64,000 bases of DNA from GAS188 sp044445965 (GCA_044445965.1 JBIOEJ010000001.1:53264-117263), one strand, 5' to 3'. Shown: positions 42,089-58,523, counted from the stretch's first letter. A program made the numbers and translations. The notes: a model not told the origin generated them from the letters alone.

Positions 42089-43489
42089 ATGCCCTACGAC
42101 CTGATCGTCATCGGAAGCGGCCCCGGCGGCTATGTCTGCGCCATCCGCGCGGCGCAGCTCGGCCTCAAGACCGCAGTCGTCGAGAAGCGCGCGACCTATG
42201 GCGGCACCTGCCTCAATATCGGCTGCATCCCCTCGAAGGCCTTGCTGCATGCCTCAGAGCTGTTCGATGAGGCCGGTCACGGCTTAGCCGCCTTCGGCAT
42301 CGATATTCCCGCGCCCAAGCTGAACTTCAAGGCCATGATGGCGCATAAGGACGCGACCGTTAAGGCGAATGTCGACGGCGTCGCCTTCCTGTTCAAGAAG
42401 AACAAGATCGACGGCTTCCGCGGCACTGGCCGCATCGCTGCGCCCGGCAAGGTCGAGGTCAAGCATGAGGGCGGCGCGATCGAGATGCTCGAGGCGAAGT
42501 CGATCGTCATCGCCACGGGCTCGGAGGTGATGCCGCTGCCGGGCGTCGCGATTGACGAGCAGCGCATCGTCTCCTCGACCGGGGCGCTGGAGCTCCCGGC
42601 GGTGCCGAAGCGGCTCGTGGTGATCGGCGCCGGCGTCATCGGCCTCGAGCTCGGCTCGGTATGGCGGCGCCTGGGGTCGGAGCTCCAGGTGATCGAATAT
42701 CTCGACCGCATCCTGCCCGGCATCGATGCCGAGACGGCCAGGCAGTTCCAGCGACTGATGGAGAAGCAGGGCGCGAAATTCCATCTCTCCAGCAAGGTGA
42801 CGAAGGCCGAGGTCAAGAGGAGCGGCGTCACCGTGACGGTCGAGCCGGCGGCTGGCGGGGAGGCCACCACCATGGAAGCCGATATCGTGCTCGTCGCCAT
42901 CGGCAGGCGGCCCATGACCGAGGGGCTCGGCCTTACGGAGCTCGGCGTCAAGCTCGACCAGCGCGGCCGAGTCGAGATCGACGGACATTTCCAGACGAAT
43001 ATGCCCGGCATCTACGCCATCGGCGATGTGGTGCGCGGGCTGATGCTCGCCCATAAGGGGGAGGATGAGGGCATCGCCTGCGCCGAGCTGATCGCCGGCA
43101 AGGCGGGGCATGTGAACTACGACGTCATCCCGAACGTCGTCTACACCGATCCCGAGATCGCCTCGGTGGGGAAATCCGAGGAGGAGCTGAAGGTGGCCGG
43201 CATCGCCTATAAGACCGGCAAGTTCCCCTTCACGGCGAATGGCAGGGCGCGGGCGAACCGCACGCCGGAGGGTTTCGTCAAGGTGCTGGCCGATGCGGCG
43301 ACCGATCAGGTGCTCGGCGTGCATATCCTCGGCGCGGGGGCGGGCGAGATGATCGCGGAAGCCGCGGTGCTGATGGAGTTCAAGGGCTCTTCGGAAGATC
43401 TAGCCCGCACCTGCCACGCCCATCCGACCATGACCGAGGCCGTGAAGGAAGCCGCAATGGCTGTGGAGAAGCGGTCGATCCATATGTGA
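42089..43489 (+). CDS. lpdA: Dihydrolipoyl dehydrogenase (E3)
   Basis: 466 residues. FAD motif IGSGPGGYVCAIRAAQLG, redox disulphide GGTCLNIGCIPSK, NAD motif VVIGAGVIGLELGSV, second FAD block IYAIGDVVRGLMLAHK and the C-terminal HAHPTMTEAVKEA with the catalytic His-Glu pair. It reoxidises lipoamide in the 2-oxoglutarate dehydrogenase complex and perhaps others. It is downstream of sucB, separated by the lipoprotein gene and the VOC relic. Confidence 0.96.
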   Translation: MPYDLIVIGSGPGGYVCAIRAAQLGLKTAVVEKRATYGGTCLNIGCIPSKALLHASELFDEAGHGLAAFGIDIPAPKLNFKAMMAHKDATVKANVDGVAFLFKKNKIDGFRGTGRIAAPGKVEVKHEGGAIEMLEAKSIVIATGSEVMPLPGVAIDEQRIVSSTGALELPAVPKRLVVIGAGVIGLELGSVWRRLGSELQVIEYLDRILPGIDAETARQFQRLMEKQGAKFHLSSKVTKAEVKRSGVTVTVEPAAGGEATTMEADIVLVAIGRRPMTEGLGLTELGVKLDQRGRVEIDGHFQTNMPGIYAIGDVVRGLMLAHKGEDEGIACAELIAGKAGHVNYDVIPNVVYTDPEIASVGKSEEELKVAGIAYKTGKFPFTANGRARANRTPEGFVKVLADAATDQVLGVHILGAGAGEMIAEAAVLMEFKGSSEDLARTCHAHPTMTEAVKEAAMAVEKRSIHM

Positions 43490-43515
43490 GAGCGGCCCAT
43501 CGCGAGGCAAGTCAA

Positions 43516-43986
43516 ATGAACGAGACCACCGACAGATCCAACGTGGTCATTCATCCGCCAGTCGCGTGGGCGCTCGCGATCGTTGCGGGTCTCGGAGCCG
43601 ATTGGCTCTATCCATTGCAGTTTATCCCAAAGGCCGTTCCGCGCGCTTCGGTCGGCGGCGGTGTGTTCGCGGTCGGCTTCGTGCTCGCCATTTGGGCGAT
43701 CGTAACCATTCGCAAGGCGGGCACACGCGTAGAAACCCATATGCCGACGACGACGATCGTCGCAAACGGACCCTACCGCTTCACCCGCAACCCGATTTAC
43801 ATCGGCATGTTCCTGGGCCAGATCGGCCTCGCAATCGGCTTCGACAATCTCTGGGTACTCGCCACGCTCGTACCCTTCTATCTCGTCATCCGCTACGGCG
43901 TGATCGCCCGCGAAGAGAACTATCTCGAGCGCAAGTTCGGCACCGTCTATCTCAGCTACAAGTCCCGTGTTCGCCGCTGGCTGTAA
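43516..43986 (+). CDS. Isoprenylcysteine carboxylmethyltransferase-family membrane methyltransferase
   Basis: 156 residues from ATG 43516. Four to five hydrophobic helices; the SAM-binding tail NGPYRFTRNPIYIGMFLGQI...REENYLERKFG..YKSRVRRWL is the ICMT/PEMT-like signature. Bacterial members methylate lipids or small molecules in the membrane; the substrate is not predictable. 26 bp after lpd in the same direction, so it may be co-transcribed. Convergent with trpS. Confidence 0.82.
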   Translation: MNETTDRSNVVIHPPVAWALAIVAGLGADWLYPLQFIPKAVPRASVGGGVFAVGFVLAIWAIVTIRKAGTRVETHMPTTTIVANGPYRFTRNPIYIGMFLGQIGLAIGFDNLWVLATLVPFYLVIRYGVIAREENYLERKFGTVYLSYKSRVRRWL

Positions 43987-44128
43987 AGTGCAGCGCCCAA
44001 GCCTTGTGCGAGAGACCTCGACGCCAAGATGCAAGGGCAGGTCGCGGCGCTGGGCGCTGACGATCGAGGGGACGGCGCCGGGGTGGTCCGGGCAAGAGCT
44101 ACCCAAGCACGTTCGCCCCCGCCACGCC

Positions 44129-45169
44129 TCACCTCGACCGCACGAAGCCGACCACGTCCTTCACGGCCTCGACCACCGGATGCGCGATGGCGCTGGCGCG
44201 CCGCGCGCCGTCCGCGAGCACGGCGTCGACATGGTCGTGGGCGGCCGAGAGCCGCGTCATCTCGGCGCGCAAGGGGCCTAGCCTCTCGACCGCGACATCG
44301 ACGAGGGCGCGCTTGAACTCCGAGAACTGTGCTCCCGCATGGTCCTTTAGCACTTGCTCGGGCGTCGCGTCGGTGAGGGCCGCGAAAATGCCGACGAGAT
44401 TCTCGGCCTCGGGCCGCGCCGCGAGCCCCTTGACGGTTTCGGGCAGAGGATGCGGATCGGTCTTGGCCTTCCTGATCTTCTGGGCGATGGCGTCGACATC
44501 ATCGGTGAGGTTGATGCGCGAATAATCGGAAGGGTCCGATTTCGACATTTTCTTCGAGCCGTCGCGCAGGCTCATGACGCGGGCCGCCGGCCCTCCGATC
44601 ATGGGCTCGGTCAGCGGGAAGAAGGCGTCGCCATGCCCGTTGGCGGCAATCGATTCCGCATAGTCGGTATTGAACTTCTGGGCGATGTCGCGCGTGAGTT
44701 CCAGATGCTGCTTCTGGTCCTCGCCGACCGGCACATGCGTCGCCTTATAGGCGAGGATGTCGGCCGCCATCAGCGTCGGATAGATGAAGAGCCCGGCCGA
44801 AACGTTCTCGCGGTCCTTGCCGGCCTTCTCCTTGAACTGCGTCATGCGGTTGAGCCAACCGAAGCGGGCGACGCAGGAGAAAATCCAGGCAAGCTCGGCA
44901 TGTTCATGAACCTGGCTCTGGTTGAAGAGGATCGAGCGCTTGGGATCGAGGCCGGCCGCGAGATAACCGGCCGTGACGCTGCGGATGCCCGCGCGCAGCT
45001 CCTCCGGCGTGCCGAGTATGGTCAGCGCGTGCAGGTCGACGACGCAATAGATGCAATCGACCTTGTCCTGCAATTCGACGAAGCGCTTGATGGCGCCGAG
45101 GTAATTGCCGATATGCAGCAGGCCCGTCGGCTGCACGCCGGAAAAAACCCGCTCCTTGAAGGCCGCCAT
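44129..45169 (-). CDS. trpS: Tryptophanyl-tRNA synthetase
   Basis: 346 residues from ATG 45169 (GGGAG upstream; ATG 45187 also in frame). Class I motifs: SGVQPTGLLHIGNYLGA contains the HIGH-type motif (HIGN), and KKMSKSDPSDYSRI has KMSKS. GEDQKQHLELTRDIA is the conserved Trp/ATP-site block. It charges tRNA-Trp. It lies between the two halves of the split suc locus. Its upstream region contains an unusual set of palindromes that could regulate it. Confidence 0.96.
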   Translation of the reverse strand: MAAFKERVFSGVQPTGLLHIGNYLGAIKRFVELQDKVDCIYCVVDLHALTILGTPEELRAGIRSVTAGYLAAGLDPKRSILFNQSQVHEHAELAWIFSCVARFGWLNRMTQFKEKAGKDRENVSAGLFIYPTLMAADILAYKATHVPVGEDQKQHLELTRDIAQKFNTDYAESIAANGHGDAFFPLTEPMIGGPAARVMSLRDGSKKMSKSDPSDYSRINLTDDVDAIAQKIRKAKTDPHPLPETVKGLAARPEAENLVGIFAALTDATPEQVLKDHAGAQFSEFKRALVDVAVERLGPLRAEMTRLSAAHDHVDAVLADGARRASAIAHPVVEAVKDVVGFVRSR

Positions 45170-45324
45170 CGCTGCGCTCCCGTTCATGTGGGGGCAGGCT
45201 TATGGCAGCGTGGCGAGGGCGAGGCAAGGCCGGCGCGGCCGGCCGCCTCCACAGGCCGGCGCCTCTGCGTCAGCGGATCTGGATCGAGACCCGCGAAACC
45301 GCCCTGTCTACTGGGCGCGGCGCA

Positions 45325-45403
45325 GGTTGTGCAACCGCATCACCTGTAAACAACAGGCGATTTACAGAAGACTGTGCATCCGGTTGCAACCAGTGACTGT
45401 AAA
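45325..45403. promoter_or_regulatory. Cluster of palindromes upstream of trpS
   Basis: In 80 bp: GGTTGTGCAACC (45325-45336), CTGTAAA...TTTACAG (45344-45350 and 45361-45367), GGTTGCAACC (45382-45391) and a further ACTGTAAA (45396-45403). Repeated paired symmetry suggests binding sites for a dimeric regulator about 160-230 bp before trpS. The rest of the 511 bp gap (45170-45680) has a tandem TGTCGCAGGG pair near 45560-45580 and no supported gene. Confidence 0.45.
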
Positions 45404-45680
45404 GACCGCAGGGCCGGAAATTCGTTCGTCCGCCTCCCAACGAGGACGGTTTGGGCCCCGGCTCGACGAATACCATCGACGCGCCGAGACGATCTCGGCG
45501 CGACTGAAATGAACGAAAAGGGAACATATTCCCGTTCTTCCGCCAAGGCAAGGGACGGCCTGTCGCAGGGGTGTCGCAGGGGCCGACACCGTATTCCACG
45601 GTCGTCGCTTCCGGATCGGTCATCGGAAGATGCAGCCGGAGCCGGAAGCATTCCGGCCCCCGGACGCAACGGGGCCCGCG

Positions 45681-48644
<2,964 letters not shown>

Positions 48645-48799
48645 CGTCTGTTCCTTGAAGCATGAGCCGCCGCCCCGCGGGCGTAAGGAAATCATCTCCG
48701 TGATGCTCGATGCACGAAGATATAGGGAGTGTGTTTTGTCGTCCGCATAGCCGATCGGGCTTACCAGATCGTAGCCGACGCTCGGCGAGGCTGAGCCTG

Positions 48800-49684
48800 T
48801 CAGCCCTTCAAGACCTCCACCAAGGTTTTTCCGAGGCGGGCAGGGGAGGGCGACACCTTGATCCCCGCCGCCTGCATGGCGGCGATCTTGTCCTCGGCGC
48901 CGCCCTTGCCGCCAGAGATGATCGCGCCTGCATGGCCCATCCGGCGACCGGGGGGAGCCGTGCGCCCGGCGATGAAGCCGACGACGGGTTTCTTGCGCCC
49001 GCGCTTGGCCTCGTCTTGCAGGAACTGTGCCGCATCCTCCTCGGCTGCTCCGCCGATCTCGCCGATCATCACGATCGACCGGGTCTTGGGGTCGGCCAGG
49101 AACATCTCGAGGATATCGATGAACTCGGTGCCCTTGACGGGGTCGCCGCCGATGCCGACGGCCGAGGTCTGGCCCAGGCCCTCGCGCGTCGTCTGGTAGA
49201 CGGCCTCATAGGTCAGCGTGCCCGAGCGCGACACGATGCCGACCGAGCCGCGCTTGAAGATCTGGCCCGGCATGATGCCGATCTTGCATTCGCCCGCCGT
49301 CATGACGCCCGGGCAGTTCGGTCCGATCAGGCGCGACTTCGATCCGCATAGCGCGCGCTTCGCCCGGACCATGTCGGCGACCGGAATGCCTTCCGTGATG
49401 CAGACGATCAGCGGCACTTGCGCATCGATCGCCTCGCAGATGGCGTCGGCCGCGCCGGCCGGCGGCACGTAGATCACGCTCGCATCGGCGCCGGTCGCCT
49501 CGCGCGCCTCACCGACGGTATCGAACACCGGCAGATTGAGATGCTGCGCCCTCCCTTTGCCGGGCGCCACGCCGCCCACCATCTTCGTGCCGTAGGCGAT
49601 CGCCTGCTCGGAATGGAAGGTGCCGTTCTTGCCGGTGAAGCCCTGGCAGATGACCTTGGTCGAAGCATCGATGAGGATGGGCAT
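48800..49684 (-). CDS. sucD: Succinyl-CoA synthetase alpha subunit
   Basis: 294 residues. CoA-binding N-terminus (KVICQGFTGKNGTFHSEQAI), VYVPPAGAADAI region, and GHAGAIISGGKGGAEDKIAA with the phosphorylated active-site His. It makes ATP or GTP and succinate from succinyl-CoA together with SucC. It is separated from sucC by a small antitoxin-like gene, which is unusual because sucC and sucD normally abut or overlap. Confidence 0.96.
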   Translation of the reverse strand: MPILIDASTKVICQGFTGKNGTFHSEQAIAYGTKMVGGVAPGKGRAQHLNLPVFDTVGEAREATGADASVIYVPPAGAADAICEAIDAQVPLIVCITEGIPVADMVRAKRALCGSKSRLIGPNCPGVMTAGECKIGIMPGQIFKRGSVGIVSRSGTLTYEAVYQTTREGLGQTSAVGIGGDPVKGTEFIDILEMFLADPKTRSIVMIGEIGGAAEEDAAQFLQDEAKRGRKKPVVGFIAGRTAPPGRRMGHAGAIISGGKGGAEDKIAAMQAAGIKVSPSPARLGKTLVEVLKG

Positions 49685-49765
49685 CTAGCGGTCTTTCTGA
49701 CTAGTTCGGAAGGAAGAGGTTCGAGCGTCCCGCCGCGGCGTGAGCATGTCGGCGCCGAGGATGCC

Positions 49766-49999
49766 TCAACGCTCATGGCAATCTTCGCGATTCCACGTGT
49801 AGTCGGGGCCGAGCTCCGCCGGGGATGTTTCGCTCATCCGCCGTAACTTGGCGACGACTTCCCGCAGGCGATCCTCATTCTTCGCGATTTGAGCCAAATG
49901 CTCGCGGATGATGGTGTCGACCGTCGTGTCATGCGCTGCTGTGTAGCGTCTGACCTTGCTCGAGATTTCATCCCGTATGGCGAGGGAGATGCTTTTCAT
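49766..49999 (-). CDS. Antitoxin-like small protein inserted between sucC and sucD
   Basis: 77 residues from ATG 49999, overlapping the sucC stop by four bases (ATGA). The N-terminus MKSISLAIRDEISSKVRRYT, AAHDTTVDTIIREHLAQIAK is ribbon-helix-helix-like, and the tail SPAELGPDYTWNREDCHER resembles the toxin-binding tail of VapB/DUF6364-type antitoxins. Those normally precede a PIN-domain toxin; here only 81 bases separate it from sucD and no toxin fragment is recognisable. It may be a solitary regulator, an orphan antitoxin, or a recent insertion. Translational coupling implies it is made with succinyl-CoA synthetase. Confidence 0.7.
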   Translation of the reverse strand: MKSISLAIRDEISSKVRRYTAAHDTTVDTIIREHLAQIAKNEDRLREVVAKLRRMSETSPAELGPDYTWNREDCHER

Positions 50000-51198
50000 G
50001 GCCGGCCGTTCCTCACCGCCTTGACGATCTTCTGCGCGGCGTCGTCGAGATCGTCGGCCGAAATGACGTTGAGCCCGGATTTGTTCAAGATCGCCTTGCC
50101 GAGCTCGACATTCGTGCCTTCGAGCCGCACCACGAGGGGCACTTTGAGCCCGACCTCGCGCACCGCGGCGACCACGCCCTCGGCGATGATGTCGCATTTC
50201 ATGATGCCGCCGAAGATATTGACCAGGATGCCCCTCACCTTCGGATCGGCGGTGATGATCTTGAAGGCGGCCGTTACTTTTTCCTTCGTGGCGCCGCCGC
50301 CGACATCGAGGAAGTTCGCCGGCTCTTCGCCATAGAGCTTGATGATGTCCATGGTGGCCATGGCAAGGCCCGCGCCATTCACCATGCAGCCGATGGTCCC
50401 ATCGAGCGTGACATAGGAAAGATCGTGCTTGGAGGCTTCGATCTCCTTGGCATCCTCCTCGCTCACGTCGCGCAGCGCCAGGATATCGGGGTGGCGAAAA
50501 AGCGCGTTGTCGTCGAACGAGACCTTGGCGTCGAGGCAGACGAGCCGATTATCCTGGGTGATGATCAGCGGGTTGATCTCGAGCAGGCTCATATCCTTGG
50601 CGAGGAACGCGGCGTAGAGCTGCGCCACGAGCTTCTCGGTCTGCCTGGCGAGATCACCGTTCAATCCGAACGCCTTGGCGACCTTGTGTCCATGATAGGC
50701 CATCGCGCCGGTCGCGGGGTCGACCGAAAAGGAGACGATCTTCTCGGGCGTCTCATGCGCCACCTTCTCGATATCCATGCCGCCCTCGGTGGAGACGACG
50801 AAGGCGACGCGCGAGGACTGCCGGTCGACGAGCATGGACAAATAGAGCTCGCGCGCGATCGCCGAGCCATCCTCGACATAAATGCGGTTGACCTGCTTGC
50901 CGACGGGGCCCGTCTGCACGGTGACGAGCGTATGGCCGAGCATCTCCTGCGCGAAACGCCTCACCTCCTCGACCGATCTCGCGAGCCTGACACCGCCTTT
51001 GTCGCCGGCCTCGGGCTCCTTGAACTTGCCCTTGCCGCGTCCGCCGGCATGGATCTGGCTCTTCACCACGAATAGCGGGCCGCCGAGCTCCTTCGCCGCC
51101 ACCGCCGCTTCGTCAGGCGTGAAGGCCGGCTTGCCGCGCGAGATCGGCACGCCGAACTCCTTCAGCACCGCCTTGGCTTGATATTCGTGGATATTCAT
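49996..51198 (-). CDS. sucC: Succinyl-CoA synthetase beta subunit
   Basis: 400 residues. The start MNIHEYQAKAVLKEFGVPI, ATP-grasp block VVKSQIHAGGRGKGKFKE, MVNGAGLAMATMDIIKLYGE and the C-terminal GGIMKCDIIAEGVV are diagnostic. It grasps nucleotide and succinate and pairs with SucD. Six bases separate it from the mdh stop, so mdh-sucC are co-transcribed. Confidence 0.96.
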   Translation of the reverse strand: MNIHEYQAKAVLKEFGVPISRGKPAFTPDEAAVAAKELGGPLFVVKSQIHAGGRGKGKFKEPEAGDKGGVRLARSVEEVRRFAQEMLGHTLVTVQTGPVGKQVNRIYVEDGSAIARELYLSMLVDRQSSRVAFVVSTEGGMDIEKVAHETPEKIVSFSVDPATGAMAYHGHKVAKAFGLNGDLARQTEKLVAQLYAAFLAKDMSLLEINPLIITQDNRLVCLDAKVSFDDNALFRHPDILALRDVSEEDAKEIEASKHDLSYVTLDGTIGCMVNGAGLAMATMDIIKLYGEEPANFLDVGGGATKEKVTAAFKIITADPKVRGILVNIFGGIMKCDIIAEGVVAAVREVGLKVPLVVRLEGTNVELGKAILNKSGLNVISADDLDDAAQKIVKAVRNGRP

Positions 51199-51204
51199 GG
51201 GGGC

Positions 51205-52170
51205 TCACCCGTTCAGCGTCGGATTGATGCCCTTGCAGGCATCGATGAGCCCTCTCACCGAGGCGACCGACTTGTCGAACATCGCCTTTTCCGCGCCATC
51301 GAGGCTGATCTCGACAATGCGCTCGACGCCCGACGCTCCGATGACGATCGGCACGCCGAGGAACATGCCCTTTTGCCCATATTGGCCGTCGAGATAGGCG
51401 GCGCAGGGTAGAACCCGCTTCTTGTCCCGCAGATAGCTCTCGGCCATCGAAATCGCCGAGGCGGCCGGCGCATAAAAGGCGGAGCCCGTCTTCAGCAGGT
51501 TGACGATCTCGCCGCCTCCCTTGCGGGTGCGGTCGACGATGGCGTCGATCCTGGCCTGCGTGGTCCAGCCCATCTTCACGAGATCGGGGAGGGGGATGCC
51601 GGCAACTGTCGAATAGCGCACCAGCGGCACCATGTCGTCGCCATGGCCGCCGAGCACGAAGGCCGACACGTCTTCGATCGAGACGCCGAGCTCCTGCGCC
51701 AGGAACAGGCGGAACCGCGCCGAATCGAGTATGCCGGCCATGCCGACGATCTTCTTGGGCGAAAGGCCGGCGAACTTCCGCAGCGCCCACACCATGGCAT
51801 CGAGAGGGTTCGTGATGCAGATCACGAAAGCCTTCGGGCAATACTGCTTGATGCCGTTGCCGACCGCCTCCATCACCTTGAGGTTGATGCCGAGCAGATC
51901 GTCGCGGCTCATTCCCGGCTTGCGCGGCACGCCGGCCGTGACGATGACTACATCGCAGCCTTCGAGGTCGGCATATGATTGCGTGCCCTTGTAGTTGGCG
52001 TCGAAGCCGTCGACCGGCGAGGATTCCGCGATGTCGAGACCCTTGCCCTGGGGAAGGCCCTCGGCGATGTCGAACATGATCACGTCGCCGAGCTCCTTGA
52101 GTCCGACGAGATGGGCAAGCGTGCCCCCAATCTGGCCTGCCCCGATGAGGCCTATCTTGCTGCGCGCCAT
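51205..52170 (-). CDS. mdh: Malate dehydrogenase (LDH-like type)
   Basis: 321 residues from ATG 52170. NAD motif GLIGAGQIGGTLAHL, substrate arginines in GVPRKPGMSRDDLL and ITNPLDAMVW, catalytic His in FVLGGHGDDMVPLVRY. Oxidises malate to oxaloacetate. First gene of the leftward TCA operon. The in-frame extension upstream is not conserved-looking. Confidence 0.96.
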   Translation of the reverse strand: MARSKIGLIGAGQIGGTLAHLVGLKELGDVIMFDIAEGLPQGKGLDIAESSPVDGFDANYKGTQSYADLEGCDVVIVTAGVPRKPGMSRDDLLGINLKVMEAVGNGIKQYCPKAFVICITNPLDAMVWALRKFAGLSPKKIVGMAGILDSARFRLFLAQELGVSIEDVSAFVLGGHGDDMVPLVRYSTVAGIPLPDLVKMGWTTQARIDAIVDRTRKGGGEIVNLLKTGSAFYAPAASAISMAESYLRDKKRVLPCAAYLDGQYGQKGMFLGVPIVIGASGVERIVEISLDGAEKAMFDKSVASVRGLIDACKGINPTLNG

Positions 52171-53042
52171 GGAGATTTCCCAAATTGCGGAATCGAGGCG
52201 CCTGCAATCGTTGGAGGCGACCGCGTCTCGACCCGATGATTCCATGAAGCGGACAAGGCCGGACGCGGCCCTTCTAGCCGGGGGGCCTGGGAGGTTCAAG
52301 CGCGTGCGGCGGTCAGTGGCGTGCGGCGGTCAGGTGGACGCTATCCGGATCGCAATTGCTCGGCGGTTCATAACGCGTTCGCGTCACGCGTTACGCCCAT
52401 CGGAGAACATCATGGCGGTGCCGGGCGCTAGCCTTCGAAACGGGGCTCGCCGATGGAGGCTCGGTCTCGAAAACAACAAATAAACCCTGCATTTCGGGCT
52501 CGCCGGGTAGTCGGAGGTGAAACGCGCATCGGTGCCATGCGCTGGTTGTGCCCAGATTTTCATGCGGCGCCCTCTTGGCAAAAGGCCACCGAGCGGCTAT
52601 GAGACCCGCTTCCGTGAAGACTCAAAGGCGAGTTTTTTCGGGCGCGTCGCCGTGGCGGCATGCCTTGACGATGCGGCTGCCCGCTTCGCTCCGGTGCGGA
52701 TGGCGCTCCAATTTCATGCATATGTCAAGTGCCTGTTCGGCTTTGGCGCATGAGGAGCGCTCTCGGGGTCGGCGGGACGATACCTGTCCAAGACCGCAGG
52801 CGCCGGGCTCGCCCGGCTGAAAATCGCTTCGCCTGCGCAGATGGGATGAGCAAGGCCGCGGACGGACCATTGGTCCGGGCGTGGCTGTGGCTTTGACCGA
52901 CTGGACCGAGGCGCGGGTTCTCCCGCCCGGCCGGACAGGCACTGGTAACCGGCCGCTCGTGGCATCGCGGGCTGGCTCAAGTGCAACCCGGCGGGCAGGG
53001 AGCGAAAGTTCCCGACCGCCCTCGTCGACGAAGAGAGCCCAC
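52171..53042. other. 872 bp divergent mdh-rplJ intergenic region
   Basis: Promoters for mdh (leftward) and for the rplJL-rpoBC operon (rightward) must lie here, but no -35/-10 pair stands out. There is a GTGCGGCGGTCAG doublet near 52304-52332. The last 180 bases before rplJ are G+C-rich with several short inverted repeats and are the natural place for the L10-binding autoregulatory leader. rplK-rplA, often directly upstream of rplJ, are absent. Several open frames exist but none looks like a protein I know. Confidence 0.5.
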
Positions 53043-53561
53043 GTGGAACGTGCGCAAAAGCAGGAATTCGTAACGGCGCTACGCTCGACGTTCCAAGCGA
53101 ACGCGGCCGTGGTCGTCGCTCACTATGCCGGCCTTACCGTCTCCGACATGCAGAAGCTGCGCAAGCAGGCGAAGCTTGCCGGTGTCTCGGTGAAGGTCAC
53201 CAAGAACAGACTGACCAAGATCGCCCTTGACGGCACGGATGCGGCTTCCATCGCCTCCTTGCTCAAGGGGCCGACCTTGCTCGCCTATTCGACGGACCCG
53301 GTGGCGGCCGCCAAGGTCGCGACCGATTATGCGAAGGCGAATGAGAAGCTCGTCGTGCTCGGCGGGGCCATGGGCAAGACATCTCTCGATCCGAACGGGG
53401 TCAAGAGGCTCGCCACCCTGCCTTCGCTCGACGAGTTGCGAGCCAAGCTCGTGGGCCTCATCCAGGCGCCGGCGACCAAGCTCGCCCAGCTCGCCAATGC
53501 GCCGGCAGCCAAGCTGGCGCGTGTCTTCGCGGCCTATGGCGACAAGGCCGAGGCGGCCTGA
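53043..53561 (+). CDS. rplJ: 50S ribosomal protein L10
   Basis: 172 residues from GTG 53043. ERAQKQEFVTALRSTFQANA, VVAHYAGLTVSDMQKLRKQA and VKVTKNRLTKIA are the L10 hallmarks; the C-terminal helix that carries L7/L12 dimers is intact. L10 also represses translation of its own operon in most bacteria. rplL follows after 49 bp. Confidence 0.97.
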   Translation: MERAQKQEFVTALRSTFQANAAVVVAHYAGLTVSDMQKLRKQAKLAGVSVKVTKNRLTKIALDGTDAASIASLLKGPTLLAYSTDPVAAAKVATDYAKANEKLVVLGGAMGKTSLDPNGVKRLATLPSLDELRAKLVGLIQAPATKLAQLANAPAAKLARVFAAYGDKAEAA

Positions 53562-53610
53562 AACGTCTCTTGGAATTCATCGAACCCATCCTAAATAAGG
53601 GAATACCTCT

Positions 53611-53988
53611 ATGGCTGATCTCTCCAAACTCGTAACCGAACTGTCCGGCCTCACCGTCCTCGAGGCCGCCGAGCTCGCCAAGATGCTCGAGGAGAAATGG
53701 GGCGTGTCGGCGGCCGCGGCCGTCGCGGTCGCCGCTGCTCCGGGCGCGGCCGCCGCCGCCCCCGCCGTCGAGGAGCAGACTGAGTTCTCGGTGGTGCTTG
53801 CCGCCATCGGCGAGAAGAAGATCGAAGTGATCAAGGAAGTGCGCGCCATTACCGGCCTTGGCCTGAAGGAAGCCAAGGATCTGGTCGAGGCCGCGCCGAA
53901 GGCCGTCAAGGAAGGCGTCGGCAAGGACGAGGCCGCGAAACTGAAGGCCCAGCTCGAGAAGGCGGGCGCCAAGGTCGAGTTGAAGTGA
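53611..53988 (+). CDS. rplL: 50S ribosomal protein L7/L12
   Basis: 125 residues. N-terminal dimerisation helices, the Ala-rich hinge (AAAAVAVAAAPGAAAAAPAV), and the C-terminal factor-binding domain with EKKIEVIKEVRAITGLGLKE and AKDLVEAAPKAVKEG. Recruits elongation factors to the ribosome. A probable attenuator follows before rpoB. Confidence 0.98.
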   Translation: MADLSKLVTELSGLTVLEAAELAKMLEEKWGVSAAAAVAVAAAPGAAAAAPAVEEQTEFSVVLAAIGEKKIEVIKEVRAITGLGLKEAKDLVEAAPKAVKEGVGKDEAAKLKAQLEKAGAKVELK

Positions 53989-54091
53989 GTTTGGGGCCGG
54001 CTCCGGCCGGCGGAACAGGCATACGCGGTATCGCTCGAGCGGCGCCGCGGACGTCATGCGGGGCGCCATAGGAACGCCTCTTTTCAGTGAG

Positions 54092-54119
54092 CCCTGAAGC
54101 CTTTCGGCTCCGGGGTTTT
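54092..54119 (+). terminator. Attenuator-type terminator between rplL and rpoB
   Basis: CCCTGAAGCC and GGCTCCGGGG (54092-54115) form a stem with one mismatch and one wobble around a TTTC loop, followed by TTTT. This position is the classic partial terminator that lowers rpoBC expression relative to rplJL. The rest of the 368 bp gap (53989-54356) shows no gene. Confidence 0.75.
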
Positions 54120-54356
54120 CGCGTTGTGATTCGTTGGTTCGTGAAAGCGGATCGGCAGCGACCGGCGAAGTCCGATCGCGAGGCGGGCAAACTGGCGATG
54201 GGCGAGCCAGCGATGGGCAAGAATCGCGCTGGCGACTCGATGCCGGTGACTTGCCCGATCATTTGGCGGAGGCCGACCAGGGCGTCCGTTCGACGAGGGT
54301 AAGCGTATTCGCGGTCCGGTGTCGAGCCCGGACCATGGGAAGGCAAGAGGAGCGAC

Positions 54357-58481
<4,125 letters not shown>

Positions 58482-58523
58482 GAATCGGCGAAAGCGCGGT
58501 TCCGTAAGGTCAGTTGCATAAGG

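Noticed and set aside
49474..49776. Possible toxin partner overlapping the end of the antitoxin-like gene
   Set aside because: The frame starts at a well-placed ATG but lacks any PIN or RelE-type residue pattern and runs antisense or out of frame into sucD, which is certain.
52384..52942. Several small frames in the mdh-rplJ gap
   Set aside because: No ribosome sites, arginine/serine-rich composition and mutual overlap on both strands.
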